Shown: positions 30,955 through 39,929, counted from the stretch's first letter. The stretch is 64,000 nucleotides of DNA from CAVPXC01 sp963709505 (GCA_963709505.1 CAVPXC010000003.1:186001-250000); one strand, 5' to 3'. Notes: generated by a model from the sequence alone, not told the origin. A program made the numbers and translations.

Positions 30955-32494
30955 ATGACCCTACCTACGATCAATCTTCTCGCCATCCTTCCCCAGATCA
31001 TCGTCGTCGCGGCGGCGCTGTTGGTGTTGCTGCTCGACGCGCTGATCCGGGACCCGAAGACCGCCGGCAGGGTTCTGCCTTGGGTTACGCTGCTGGCCCT
31101 GCTGTTGGCCGGTGTGGCCGCAGTCTGGTTGAGTTTGCAGCCGGAGCCTCAGGCGTTCCAGGAGATGGCTGTCGCCGACGGCTACGCGCTGATCTTCATG
31201 GTGGTCATCGTCATCGCCGGTGCGCTGGGCGTATTGCTGGCCCAGCACACCATCCCGCAGATCAGCGACCAGGTGGGCTCGTATTACGCATTGTTGCTGC
31301 TGGCCGTGGCGGGGATGATGATGATGGGCGCGGCCCTCGACTTGATCGTGGTCTTTCTGGCCCTGGAGATCTTTTCACTGGCGCTTTACATCCTGGTCGG
31401 CTTCAACCGCAACGAGCCGCGCAGCGCCGAGGCTTCACTGAAGTATTTCCTGCTCGGCGCGTTCGCCTCGGGCTTTTTCCTCTACGGTGTGGCCCTGGTC
31501 TACGGCGCTACTGCGACGACTAACCTGCCGGCGATCGCAGCCGGCCTTGGCTACGGTCCGGCCGGAGCAGGGACCTGAAGCCTTGTTCCTCTTCGCTGGC
31601 ACGGCGTTGTTGATCGTCGGCTTTGGCTTCAAGGTCGCGATGGTTCCCTTCCACATGTGGACACCCGATGCCTACCAGGGTGCGCCTACGCCGGTGACCG
31701 GTTTCATGTCGGTCGCGACCAAAGCGGCGGCGTTTGCGGCTTTCATGCGGGTGTTTGTGCTTGCGCTGCCTGCCTCCCACGCAGCCTGGGGCTGGGCGCT
31801 TGCGATCCTGGCGGCATTGACGATGACCCTCGGCAACCTGGCGGCTCTGCGTCAGACCAGCCTCAAGCGCATGTTGGCCTACTCCAGCATCGCACACGCC
31901 GGCTACGCGCTGGTGGGACTGGTCCCTGGCACCAGCGAGGGCGTCAGCGCCGTGCTGTTCTACATGCTTACCTATGCGTTCATGAACCTGGGCGCGTTTG
32001 CCGTGGTTGTTGCATTGGAGCGCTTGGGCGAGAACGACGTGCTGAACGGCCAGTTTGCAGGCCTGGCGGACCGGCGGCCCGCCTTGGCGGCGGCGATGTC
32101 CGTGTTTATGTTCTCGCTGGCCGGTATCCCGCCCCTGGCCGGCTTTTTCGCCAAGTTCTTTGTCTTCAGCGCGGCGCTTGACGCGGGCTGGGGCTGGCTG
32201 GTGGTGATCGGCGTCGTCAACAGCGTCATCTCGGCCTTTTACTACCTCGGGATCACGGCGCAAATGTACTTTCGCCCGACTGAAGAGACCAGTGGCAAGC
32301 CCAAGAAGGGCAAGCCGGCCGCGGCCCCCGTCGCCGTCGATGCAGCTCCCACCGTGCCGGCCCTGGCAACAAGCACTGGCGGGATCCGGCTGGTGCTCAT
32401 CATCGCTGCAGCGGGCACGCTCCTGATCGGCGTGTGGCCCACTCCCTGGGCGACCTGGATCACCCAAGCCGTGCAGGCGGTGTTTGGCGGATAG
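30955..32494 (+). CDS. nuoN: NADH-quinone oxidoreductase subunit N, frameshifted near 31570
   Basis: This is the last antiporter-like subunit. ATG 30955 lies seven bases after nuoM. The N-terminal half (VVFLALEIFSLALYILVGF) ends at a false stop; the second half (LFLFAGTALLIVGFGFKVA, MVPFHMWTPDAYQGAPTPV) is in another frame. Dropping one G of the GGG near 31570 joins them. A charged insert near residue 445 (KPKKGKPAAAPVAV) is unusual for the subunit. It ends the operon, before a stem-loop and a terminator. Confidence 0.9.
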
Positions 32495-32508
32495 CGTCAC
32501 TTATTACT

Positions 32509-32583
32509 CTGTAAACCAAGTTTCTGCGTGGTGTCACCCTGAGCTCAAGGGTGACACCACGCAAGAATTAATCTTACAGAGTA
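32509..32583. repeat. Long stem-loop downstream of nuoN
   Basis: The inner stem CGTGGTGTCACCCT / AGGGTGACACCACG encloses a short loop, and the outer words ACTCTGTAA / TTACAGAGT also pair. It ends in GTATTTT, so it could end transcription or protect the 3' end of the nuo transcript. Confidence 0.6.
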
Positions 32584-32621
32584 TTTTCGCTTGTTGGCGC
32601 AGAAATGAGCTTTGACAATTG

Positions 32622-32653
32622 GACCGGCACTCGGCAACGAGGCCGGTCTTTTT
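32622..32653 (+). terminator. Rho-independent terminator of the nuo operon
   Basis: GACCGGC-a-CTCG, loop GCAA, CGAG-GCCGGTC followed by TTTTT. The stem of 11 pairs plus a T-run is a textbook intrinsic terminator, 128 bases after nuoN. Confidence 0.85.
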
Positions 32654-32681
32654 GCGTTTAGAGTTTTTCAAGGATTATCCA

Positions 32682-32710
32682 TTGACATCAACTTTTTTGG
32701 ATGCTATAAT
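32682..32710 (+). promoter_or_regulatory. Perfect consensus sigma-70 promoter
   Basis: TTGACA (32682-32687), 17-base spacer, TATAAT (32705-32710). Both boxes are perfect. A leader of about 115 bases leads to the isoprenoid-synthase-like gene. Confidence 0.85.
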
Positions 32711-32832
32711 TGCTCACTGCCACTTTTTCTGACGTTATTTGGCTGATAGTGGGCCATTGACCGCCAACTCCATCCGAATCATGCCGTCCACCTTCTGCCA
32801 TCTGCCCACGGCAGCGCTCGAGGAAAACATCG

Positions 32833-33822
32833 ATGACCATTCCGGTGATGGCGTATCCCCAGCTTGCGCCGTCTGAGCAGGACGCGTACCGTGAACAATT
32901 GAGCGCGGGTCTTGATGGCTTGCCAACTGACCTGGTTTCCCGAGCGCGCCAGCTTTTCGACCGGCTTAACCCCGTCCAGTGGCCGGTGGAGTGGCACTTG
33001 CCATGGTGGTTGGGAAGGGACTTCGATCTGCCTGCTCAGGACGTTGAGGTGCTGACACTCTGTAATCTTTTCGGATTGGGGTACGTCCGGTTGCAAGATG
33101 CGATCCTGGATGAACGCGCGTCGCGGGCCAGCCGGCGCAGCCAGCGCCGCTTGGCTGATGCTTTGCACGACCAGGCGATGCGGCGGCTAGGTGATCTTTT
33201 TGGCGACCAAGCGGAGTTTTGGGGATGGAGGAACGAGGCGATGCGCCAATGGCAGCTTGCATTGAGTGACGGGGAGCAAGCGCCGGCTCGTCGATTCGCC
33301 GACTGGACCGAGGGCGACTTGCTGCTCCTCGCCTGGCGGGGCGCGCCGATCAAAATCACGGCGGTTGGAGCCTGTCTTTTGGCGGGAAGAAGCGATGCCG
33401 TTCCCGCGCTGCTAGATGCCCTGGATCACATGCTCATCGCCCAGGTCTTGCTGGATCATCTCGACGACTGGTCGGCGGACCTGGCAGCAGGACGGTTCAA
33501 TGCCTTCGTCGCGTTCGTATCCGATCTGCCCCAGACTGTCCAGAACCGGGACGCCAATCGCCGTCACGTGTTGGGGGAGTTCTACTTGGGCGAGGCTGGC
33601 GCCGCCTACGTCGATCTAGCCAGCAGGCACATCCGAGCCGCCCGATGTTACGCCGAGGCGATCCCCTCCTCCGGGTTCGAGCGTTACCTCGACTGTTACG
33701 CGACGGAGACGGCCACTTGCCAACTTGCCTTGCACAGCCAGATTCGAAAATGGCTGCAAGATGCCACAACTGCGATTTTTGGTCCACCGCAAGCCGAGAC
33801 TTGTGCGGCTATCCCTTCGTGA
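32833..33822 (+). CDS. Putative class 1 isoprenoid-synthase-fold protein
   Basis: The product has 329 residues, is all-helical in character, and has no signal peptide or membrane segment. ATG 32833 follows GAGGA. Two Asp-rich motifs sit where an isoprenoid synthase would bind Mg-diphosphate: RLQDAILDE at about 87-94 and LLDHLDDWSADLAAGRFN at about 207-223. This resembles polyprenyl-synthetase-like proteins with QxxDDxxDW motifs, but the overall match is weak. It is followed 29 bases later by a small leader-peptide-like gene on the same transcript. A prenyl-transfer or terpene reaction is an inference. An inactive or different helical enzyme cannot be excluded. Confidence 0.5.
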   Translation: MTIPVMAYPQLAPSEQDAYREQLSAGLDGLPTDLVSRARQLFDRLNPVQWPVEWHLPWWLGRDFDLPAQDVEVLTLCNLFGLGYVRLQDAILDERASRASRRSQRRLADALHDQAMRRLGDLFGDQAEFWGWRNEAMRQWQLALSDGEQAPARRFADWTEGDLLLLAWRGAPIKITAVGACLLAGRSDAVPALLDALDHMLIAQVLLDHLDDWSADLAAGRFNAFVAFVSDLPQTVQNRDANRRHVLGEFYLGEAGAAYVDLASRHIRAARCYAEAIPSSGFERYLDCYATETATCQLALHSQIRKWLQDATTAIFGPPQAETCAAIPS

Positions 33823-33851
33823 TCTTTTCGGCAATCAAGGAGGTTTTTCTA

Positions 33852-34085
33852 ATGGCAACTCGGGCAGAGTTGGAGCGCTTGTTGGGACACGCGCTGAACG
33901 CTGACAAAGAATTCCGCTCAAGGCTGTGCAAGGATCCCGCCGCGGCGGCGGAACTGATCGGCATCAGCCTGGATGGTTGGCAGGTTACCATGCTGAAGAG
34001 TATCAACAAACGCAAACTCAGCGGCATGGCTCGATCAGCAGAAAACCTGGTCCAGGTGCCGCCAATCAGATGGGAAGATCCGTAG
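33852..34085 (+). CDS. Small protein resembling Os1348/NHLP-type RiPP leader
   Basis: The product has 77 residues. ATG 33852 sits behind AAGGAGG, the strongest ribosome site in this part. The N-terminal ELERLLGHALNADKEFRSRL and KDPAAAAELIGISLDGWQV follow the pattern of Os1348-family, nitrile-hydratase-like leader peptides (LxxLLxxAxxDxxFRxxLxxDPxxAAxExGxxL). The last 28 residues (from about KSINKRKLSGMARS on) could be a core; they hold three Ser and no Cys or Thr. No protease or transporter gene is adjacent. It follows the isoprenoid-synthase-like gene directly. Confidence 0.55.
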   Translation: MATRAELERLLGHALNADKEFRSRLCKDPAAAAELIGISLDGWQVTMLKSINKRKLSGMARSAENLVQVPPIRWEDP

Positions 34086-34136
34086 TTCGACGCGTGAGGA
34101 GATGCCGAGCCAGGTGCGTCGGTTCGGCAGGGGGGA

Positions 34137-35219
34137 TTACCTACCAATTCCCAGGAGGGGAAGCATATAGGTACGGAGCATTTCGCTGAGAATGAAGTAG
34201 ATCAGCGGACTCAGAGATGCAAGAGAGACCCGCAAGATCGACGACGCGTTGCGAAACGGCCAGCTAGGCGATTTGTACATGGTCGTGCGCAACGCCACTA
34301 GTTTGTCGGTGCGGTTGGCTAATTCGGTGGCAGCAGCCAAATCCAGCTCGGATCCCTCCATTAGCCGGACCTGAGAGCGTTCCAGCTCCTCGCTGATGCG
34401 CGACGCCACTGCGTCGCGCGCCTTTCCTATTTGTTTGTGTACGCCCCACAGCGGCAAGATCAGCGCGCTCAGGCTCGCCAGAGACGCGAGCAACACGACC
34501 GCGTACTCACTTGGCTCGGTGGGCCGGCCCAAGGGGATGATGAGGAGAAGAACCGTCAGGGCGACGGTGAGACTGTGCCGTAGGCTGAGCGCACCAAACG
34601 GCAAGAGGTCGTTGGGATCGAACACGTTGACCTTGAGCGGCCGTTGCGCAAGACCACCCAAGCCGAAGCCAAAGCGTGTCGTGCTATAGACCAAGGTCAG
34701 CCCTGCCCACGCAAACACCGTGTATGCCACGATTACGAGTGAGGCCTGTAGGGGATGGGACGGCAGGTAGACGGTGGTCATCAATGGAAACGGGAGACGC
34801 AGCACCGCAAACCAGGCCCAAACCACGACCAGTGAGAGAACCAGCAAACCAGCCTCCGCTCTTGGGCTCGTGAAAAGTATGCGTTGAACCTGGTTAGCAT
34901 ATTCGTCATCGCTGACTTGAACTGCGGGGCGCAATTTTGCCAACTTCGGCAAAGCACTTGTCTTCAGCGTCTTCAGAGCGAGCAGCATGTAAACGGTCAG
35001 CAGGGGTAAAGCAAGTCGTTTCCCAACGAGGCTGAGGGTAATTAGGGTCGGCATGCTAGCTAGCGCCGTGCGCTCCATCACCTGCTCCGCCACTACGACC
35101 AGACCCAAGATGAGCGCCGTAGCCCAAAACGGGATCGGAAGCCGGTCCAGGCTGAGGCGCGTGCACGGCTGCCAGGTGCTGGGGTCAGGTTGTTTGGATG
35201 CTGGGGGCGTGACTGTCAT
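34137..35219 (-). CDS. Multi-pass membrane protein of unknown function
   Basis: The product has 360 residues from ATG 35219 (MTVTPPASKQPDPSTW); the longer open frame upstream is antisense to the MFS gene and was not used. About seven membrane helices are visible (e.g. ATALILGLVVVAEQVM, FPLMTTVYLPSHPLQASLVI, SLTVALTVLLLIIPLG). A charged helical region of about 50 residues (AVASRISEELERSQVRL) precedes the last segments, possibly a coiled coil in the cytoplasm. It is convergent with the small leader-like gene, whose stop is 52 bases away. I recognise no family. Confidence 0.65.
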   Translation of the reverse strand: MTVTPPASKQPDPSTWQPCTRLSLDRLPIPFWATALILGLVVVAEQVMERTALASMPTLITLSLVGKRLALPLLTVYMLLALKTLKTSALPKLAKLRPAVQVSDDEYANQVQRILFTSPRAEAGLLVLSLVVVWAWFAVLRLPFPLMTTVYLPSHPLQASLVIVAYTVFAWAGLTLVYSTTRFGFGLGGLAQRPLKVNVFDPNDLLPFGALSLRHSLTVALTVLLLIIPLGRPTEPSEYAVVLLASLASLSALILPLWGVHKQIGKARDAVASRISEELERSQVRLMEGSELDLAAATELANRTDKLVALRTTMYKSPSWPFRNASSILRVSLASLSPLIYFILSEMLRTYMLPLLGIGR

Positions 35220-35292
35220 GGAACAACCAGGTAGAGTTCGGAAAAACGTCTGTTGGCTGGATTTTATCGCGAACCGGGCATTATGCAAGGCG

Positions 35293-35377
35293 GGCGGGTG
35301 TGCAGGTGTCACGTGCCAGGTGTCAAGTCGGAGACCGCCGTAAACCCGCACACTCGACACCTGACACCCGACACCTT
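35293..35377. repeat. Palindromic array (CAGGTGTCACG / GACACCTGACACC words)
   Basis: Words of the form CAGGTGTCA and CCGACACC face each other around a short centre, and GGGTGTGCAGG pairs with CGCACAC. It is the same word family as the nuoI/nuoJ array, and its right end touches the MFS stop codon. Confidence 0.75.
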
Positions 35378-36586
35378 TCAGCCGCCAACCCCTGGCGTCA
35401 CTTTCGGTCGGATGGCAAGCAGGAAGGCGCCGAGCACGGCTGCGGTCAGGAGGACGGTCACAAGCAGGATTTGCATCATGACCTGGGGGCCGCTGGCCTC
35501 GAAGCGTTGGCCGATCAGAAAGGGCACGGTCATGCTGCCCAGGCTGCCGCCCACCAGGAAGATACTGGTGATCTTTCCCGAAATGCGCAAGTGTCGCTCG
35601 GCCAGGACCATGAGGGTGGGGTAGGCGTTGGCCGTTGACAGGCCGAAGCCAAAGGTGGCAATCCACAGGATCGCACTGGACTGGGAGAAGGCCAGCAGCA
35701 ACCCCAGCGAGAGGGCCAGCCCGATGAGATCGACCGTGAGCAGGTAGCGCGGCCGTACTCGCCCGGCGATGGGGATGCTGATCAGACGGCCGAACGTGAG
35801 GGCGGCCCAAAAGAGCGACGTCAGGTAGCCGGCCGTGGTCACGGTTGCCAGGTCCAGTGAGATCGCGTACGTATAGATCCAACCGCCGAAGCTGAGCTCT
35901 GCGCCTACGAATAAGAAGAACATGGTGGCAATGAGCACCACCAGCAGCCAGCGCGTTGGCTCCACAGGCGCGTCCGTGTCCGTGTGGACGCGAGGAATCG
36001 CCGGGCTAGGCACCCGCAGAAAGAGCGGAACGGCCGCCAGGACCAGTACGGCCAGCAGCCAGTAGGCCCAGGAAATACTGCCGTTGAAGGCAATGGCCTG
36101 CGCCACGAAGATGGGAGCCAGCAGCGCGCCAAAGCCGAAGAAGAAGTGCAGCGCATTCATGCGCGGCCCGACCTGGCGGCCAAAGATCCACATCAGCAGC
36201 GTATTGCCGCCGACGTCGATCGACCCCGCGCAGACGCCGATAACGAAGATGACCGCCGCCAGCATTGCCAGGCTGGACATCAGGGGGATGAGCGCGAGCA
36301 TTACGCTGATGATGACGATGACGCCGGCCAGAAACGGGTGGGCCGGGCGGCGGTCGTAGTAACGCCCACTGACCAGGTTGCCGGTCAGCATGCCCAGGGC
36401 CTGAGCGGTGAACAGCACGCTGATCTGGCTGAGGGTAGAGCGTGTATTCTCCGCCAGCCCAGGCAACGTTGGACCAAGCGACGACATCGCCAGCCCCAGG
36501 GTGATAAAGGCGACGAAGTAGGCATTGCTTTGGTTGCGGCGGGTACGCTCCAGGGTCGCCGGAATGGTGGTGGATGATATTGTCAT
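35378..36586 (-). CDS. Major facilitator superfamily transporter
   Basis: The product has 402 residues and about 12 membrane helices. The MFS loop 2-3 motif appears as GRYYDRRPAHPFL. The N-terminal ITLGLAMSSLGPTLPGLAEN and the C-terminal half (FGFGLSTANAYPTLMVLAE, GGSLGSMTVPFLIGQRF) resemble the FucP / MFSD4-like sugar-transport branch. The substrate cannot be told. ATG 36586 is used. The downstream membrane gene (34137-35219) is separated by a palindromic array. Confidence 0.85.
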   Translation of the reverse strand: MTISSTTIPATLERTRRNQSNAYFVAFITLGLAMSSLGPTLPGLAENTRSTLSQISVLFTAQALGMLTGNLVSGRYYDRRPAHPFLAGVIVIISVMLALIPLMSSLAMLAAVIFVIGVCAGSIDVGGNTLLMWIFGRQVGPRMNALHFFFGFGALLAPIFVAQAIAFNGSISWAYWLLAVLVLAAVPLFLRVPSPAIPRVHTDTDAPVEPTRWLLVVLIATMFFLFVGAELSFGGWIYTYAISLDLATVTTAGYLTSLFWAALTFGRLISIPIAGRVRPRYLLTVDLIGLALSLGLLLAFSQSSAILWIATFGFGLSTANAYPTLMVLAERHLRISGKITSIFLVGGSLGSMTVPFLIGQRFEASGPQVMMQILLVTVLLTAAVLGAFLLAIRPKVTPGVGG

Positions 36587-36950
36587 AACGAAGTTTTTCT
36601 TATTAGCGCTTGTCGGATAGAGGGAGGAAAAGGCGATGGAGAGGCAAAGTCAAGGAGCCATAGTGGCTCAACGCTGTCGGAGGACGCCATCGAGGAAGAA
36701 TTATACCACACAATATCGTGGTCTGCAGCCCTCATGCGCAACATGGTAGATTATGCTTTTCGGTTGAAATTGCGGGCGAGGCGGTCTCCTTTCAGGTTCT
36801 TGGTTTGCACCGATACCTTACTTGGATTCCGCCTCGCCCGCAATTTCAACCGAAAAGCATACACTACCGCTTTCCTACTGATCTGGTGTATAATAGGAGC
36901 GTACGGAATCATCAGCGCTCGTGACATGGAACCATCTGAGCGGAGACAAT
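36587..36950. other. Intergenic region with a perfect inverted repeat and a -10-like box
   Basis: No gene is supported in these 364 bases. They hold the inverted repeat at 36753-36860 and, at 36889-36894, a TATAAT ahead of the antitoxin gene without a clear -35. Confidence 0.65.
36753..36860. repeat. Perfect 32-bp inverted repeat with 44-base centre
   Basis: ATGCTTTTCGGTTGAAATTG plus 12 further bases (36753-36784) is exactly complementary to 36829-36860. There is no internal ORF of note, no terminal target duplication that I can see and no transposase. It could be a miniature element or the trace of one. It lies just upstream of the orphan antitoxin. Confidence 0.85.
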
Positions 36951-37214
36951 ATGGCCGAAAATAGACTGAGTAGCATTTCACAAGCCGATTCGTTGACCAA
37001 GATGGGTGAGTTTTGGGATACGCACGACTTCACCCAATTTGATACGGATGCGCCTGATGTTGAGTTCACGATTTCTAGTGCCGTATCCATCGAACCAGAT
37101 CTATTGGCAGCGATGGAGAAACAAGCACGCCTACGTGGCGTAGGCGTGGAGACGCTCGTGAATCTGTGGCTTCAGGAGAAGTTGGCTCAGCAATCACAAC
37201 TGGCTGCTGCGTAA
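36951..37214 (+). CDS. BrnA/CopG-like antitoxin, apparently without a toxin partner
   Basis: The product has 87 residues from ATG 36951, with CGGAG nine bases upstream. SLTKMGEFWDTHDFTQFD and the C-terminal ARLRGVGVETLVNLWLQEKL are typical of CopG-type ribbon-helix-helix antitoxins of the BrnA group. No BrnT or RelE-like gene lies on either side; the upstream space is the inverted repeat and the next gene is DUF362. It is probably an orphan antitoxin or a stand-alone regulator. Confidence 0.75.
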   Translation: MAENRLSSISQADSLTKMGEFWDTHDFTQFDTDAPDVEFTISSAVSIEPDLLAAMEKQARLRGVGVETLVNLWLQEKLAQQSQLAAA

Positions 37215-37226
37215 GAGCCAACGAGC

Positions 37227-38378
37227 ATGGACCGCCGTCAATTTTGCATCAACATGCTTGCGCTGGGCAGCGGCGCCGTTCTCGCCCCGCTGCTCGAAGC
37301 TTGTGCGCGGACAGGATCACCGGAGCCGGCGACGACGCCGACATCAGCTCCCACTGCGACAGCATCCAACGTTCCCGGGGCAACTGCCACCACCGCGCCC
37401 ACCGCCACCCGCCAACCAACCTCCACTGCCGCCCGCTCCGATCCCACTGCCACACCGTCCGCCACCGCTACTCCCGATCCATCGTTGGCCGCCGTAGCGC
37501 TGGTCGCCACGAGCGATCGGGCCGCAGGCGTACGCCGCGCCATCGAGCTACTAGGCATCAACCCGGTCCGCGGCTATAACGTCTTGCTCAAGCCCAACTT
37601 CAACAGCGCGGACGAGGCGCCCGGTTCCACCCACCCCGACGTGTTGAGGACGCTGCTCGCCAGCCTGGGCGACTTGGGCGCAAGCTCGATCACCCTGGCC
37701 GATCGCAGCGGCATGGGCAACACGCGTCAGGTGATGCAACAAAGGGGTGTCTTTGACCTGGCCAAAGCCTTTGGTTTTGAGACGGTCGTCCTGGACGAAC
37801 TACCGGAAGACGCCTGGGAACTCTTCGACGGGGATGGTTACCATTGGAAACGCGGCTTCCCGGTGCCCAAGATGCTGCTCGAGGCCGAGCGCGTCGTGCA
37901 GACCTGCAACCTCAAAACTCACCGCTACGGCGGGCATTTCACGCTTTCGCTGAAAAACTCCGTGGGCCTGGTCGGCAAGCATTACCGCTCCTACAACTAC
38001 ATGGGCGAGTTGCACGCCACCGACGACCAGCGCAGGATGATCGCCGAGGTCAACGCGGCCTACCGGCCGGCCTTGATTGTCATGGACGGCGTCGAAGCCT
38101 TTGTCAAGGGAGGGCCGGCCGCGGGCACACGGGCTGCAACCAACGTCGTCCTGGCCGGCATAGATCGCGTGGCCATCGATGCCGCCGGCGTGGCGATTCT
38201 GCGGCTGTTCGGCACGACTCCCGAGGTCAGCCGCGGCAGGGTCTTTGAGCAGGAGCAGATCGCCCGAGCGATTGAGTTGGGTCTGGGCGTTACCTCCCCC
38301 CAAAAGATCAGATTCGTCACAGGTGATGCGGATAGCGCCACTTACGCATCGAAGATCATGCAGGTGCTGCACGCATAA
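37227..38378 (+). CDS. Secreted or lipid-anchored DUF362 family protein
   Basis: The product has 383 residues. The N-terminus MDRRQFCINMLALGSGAVLA is a Tat-like signal (RRQF) with a possible lipobox near LLEAC, followed by a Pro/Thr/Ala linker to about residue 85. The DUF362 domain follows: VLLKPNFNSADEAPGSTHPD, QTCNLKTHRYGGHFTLSLKN and AVDGVEAF-like MDGVEAFVKGGPAAGT. No 4Fe-4S ferredoxin motif is attached, unlike some family members. The reaction is unknown. The start lies 12 bases after the antitoxin stop. Confidence 0.8.
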   Translation: MDRRQFCINMLALGSGAVLAPLLEACARTGSPEPATTPTSAPTATASNVPGATATTAPTATRQPTSTAARSDPTATPSATATPDPSLAAVALVATSDRAAGVRRAIELLGINPVRGYNVLLKPNFNSADEAPGSTHPDVLRTLLASLGDLGASSITLADRSGMGNTRQVMQQRGVFDLAKAFGFETVVLDELPEDAWELFDGDGYHWKRGFPVPKMLLEAERVVQTCNLKTHRYGGHFTLSLKNSVGLVGKHYRSYNYMGELHATDDQRRMIAEVNAAYRPALIVMDGVEAFVKGGPAAGTRAATNVVLAGIDRVAIDAAGVAILRLFGTTPEVSRGRVFEQEQIARAIELGLGVTSPQKIRFVTGDADSATYASKIMQVLHA

Positions 38379-38433
38379 CAGCTTCAAAGTAAGGGAATTG
38401 CGGAGGGAAATTGTCAGTCAATCGGGAAATGAA

Positions 38434-38470
38434 AATGCGATTGGCTGACAAGGTTTCAACCAATCGCATT
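38434..38470 (-). terminator. Putative terminator downstream of tRNA-Gln
   Basis: AATGCGATTGG and CCAATCGCATT form an 11-bp stem; on the minus strand it is followed by TTTTC. It lies 12 bases past the 3' end of the tRNA. Confidence 0.65.
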
Positions 38471-38482
38471 CCGGTCCTCAGG

Positions 38483-38554
38483 CTGGGGAGCAGGGACTCG
38501 AACCCCAACTAGCTGATCCAGAGTCAGCTGTCCTGCCAATTAGACGACTCCCCA
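38483..38554 (-). tRNA. tRNA-Gln (anticodon CTG)
   Basis: The 72-nt sequence folds as a full cloverleaf. The acceptor stem TGGGGAG / CTCCCCA pairs perfectly with discriminator G. The anticodon stem GCTGA / TCAGC encloses CTCTGGA, giving CTG. The T-arm contains GGTTCGAGTCC. CCA is not encoded. The 5' leader lies between it and the alcohol dehydrogenase stop. Confidence 0.95.
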
Positions 38555-38629
38555 AAGACAATGAAGATTTTACCACAGGCGCGGCGATGCGCCAAATCTT
38601 TTTCCCGTGTTGGACGACTAAGAAGTCCC

Positions 38630-39784
38630 TCAACTGGCCTGTCGCAGGATATCGGTCAGCTCGGCGTCGGTCAGCGCGATCGGGTTGCCCTTCATGCTGC
38701 TGGCCTGCTGTGACTTGGCCACGATCTCGGGGAAGTCGGCCGGGGTAATGCCAAAGCGGGACAGCGGCGGCACGTGCAGCGTCTCGGTGAGTGCCTGCAC
38801 CCAAGCTACGCCGTCGGCGGCCCTCGCAGCGGGATTGCCGGTGAGTAGGGGGCCAATCTCGTCGTAGCGCGCCAGCGCTTGGCCGGAGGGTGAACGCTGC
38901 TGCAGCGCCCGCACGTTGGCTTCCATCACGAAGGGCAGCAGACGCGCACAGATCGCACCGTGCGGCGCCGGGAACATCCCGCCGATCGGGCCGGCAAAGC
39001 CGTGCACTGCACCTAAACCGGCGTTCGCCAGGGCCAGGCCGCCGAAGAGGCTGGCGACGGCCATGTCCGCGCGCGCGGCTGCGTCATCGCCTTCCTCGTA
39101 CGCGCGGCGCAGGGAGCGCGCCGCACGCTGCATGCCCTCCCGGCACAAGCTGTCGGTCAACGGGTTGGCACGCGGGGAGACGAACGGCTCCAGGCATTGG
39201 GTGAAGGCATCCAGACCGGTGCTGGCTGTGACGTCGGGAGGCACGGTGTAGGTTAGCTCCGGGTCGATCAGGGCGACTGCTGGCAACATGCTCGCAGCTC
39301 GCAGGCTTGCCTTAACCTGGTGCTCCGGCGAGCCGAGCACCGCGTTGCGCGTGACCTCGGAGCCGGTGCCGGCGGTAGTGGGGATCGCAATCATCGGCGC
39401 AGAGCGCTGTGTGATGGCCTGGCCACGGCCGACGACCTCCAGATAGTCCAACGGGTCGCCGCCGTTGGTCAGCAACATCGCGATTGCTTTGCCCGCGTCG
39501 AGCACGCTGCCGCCACCGATGCCAATGACCTGATCGCAGCCGGTCTGACGGGCTTGCGATACGCCGGCGCGGGCCGTCTCCACGGTCGGTTCGCCGGTGA
39601 TTACGAAGATGGTTGGGGCCAGCCCATTGTGATGCAACAGTTCGATCAAAAGGCCCGCTCGATCTCCGCGGTGACCGGTGACTACCAACGGCCGCCGGCC
39701 ATATTCAGCAGCGAGCTTTGCAGCTTCCTGGAGCGTCCCTGGGCCGAAAAGAATGCGGTTAGCTGTGGCAAACTCGAAACGCAT
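38630..39784 (-). CDS. Iron-containing (group III) alcohol dehydrogenase family protein
   Basis: The product has 384 residues, the family length. The N-terminal dinucleotide-binding part has IGIGGGSVLDAGKAIA and IAIPTTAGTGSEVT. The metal site shows the Asp in STGLDAFTQ and two His in AVHGFAGPIGGMFPAPHG. The usual second ligand (His at Asp+4) is Gln in LDAFTQ, a change seen in some subgroups, so the metal and substrate may differ. It probably reduces or oxidises a small alcohol, aldehyde or keto acid. It stands alone, between tRNA-Gln and a secreted protein. Confidence 0.88.
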   Translation of the reverse strand: MRFEFATANRILFGPGTLQEAAKLAAEYGRRPLVVTGHRGDRAGLLIELLHHNGLAPTIFVITGEPTVETARAGVSQARQTGCDQVIGIGGGSVLDAGKAIAMLLTNGGDPLDYLEVVGRGQAITQRSAPMIAIPTTAGTGSEVTRNAVLGSPEHQVKASLRAASMLPAVALIDPELTYTVPPDVTASTGLDAFTQCLEPFVSPRANPLTDSLCREGMQRAARSLRRAYEEGDDAAARADMAVASLFGGLALANAGLGAVHGFAGPIGGMFPAPHGAICARLLPFVMEANVRALQQRSPSGQALARYDEIGPLLTGNPAARAADGVAWVQALTETLHVPPLSRFGITPADFPEIVAKSQQASSMKGNPIALTDAELTDILRQAS

Positions 39785-39929
39785 CTTGGTTGGTCTCCTC
39801 TATCATGGTCCTGCGGTGGCATCCGCGCGCGGCGAGACTCCTGCGCCCGATCGATGCGATTATGCCACACTAGCGCATCCGCTGCAACGTCCCAAGTGTT
39901 GTTGTCGCTGCGTCACTGGTTCGGAAAGG

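Larger units (their letters stand above)
32495..32832. other. Intergenic region with a long stem-loop, a terminator and a promoter
   Basis: No gene is supported in these 338 bases. They hold the stem-loop at 32509-32583, the terminator at 32622-32653 and the consensus promoter at 32682-32710. Confidence 0.75.
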
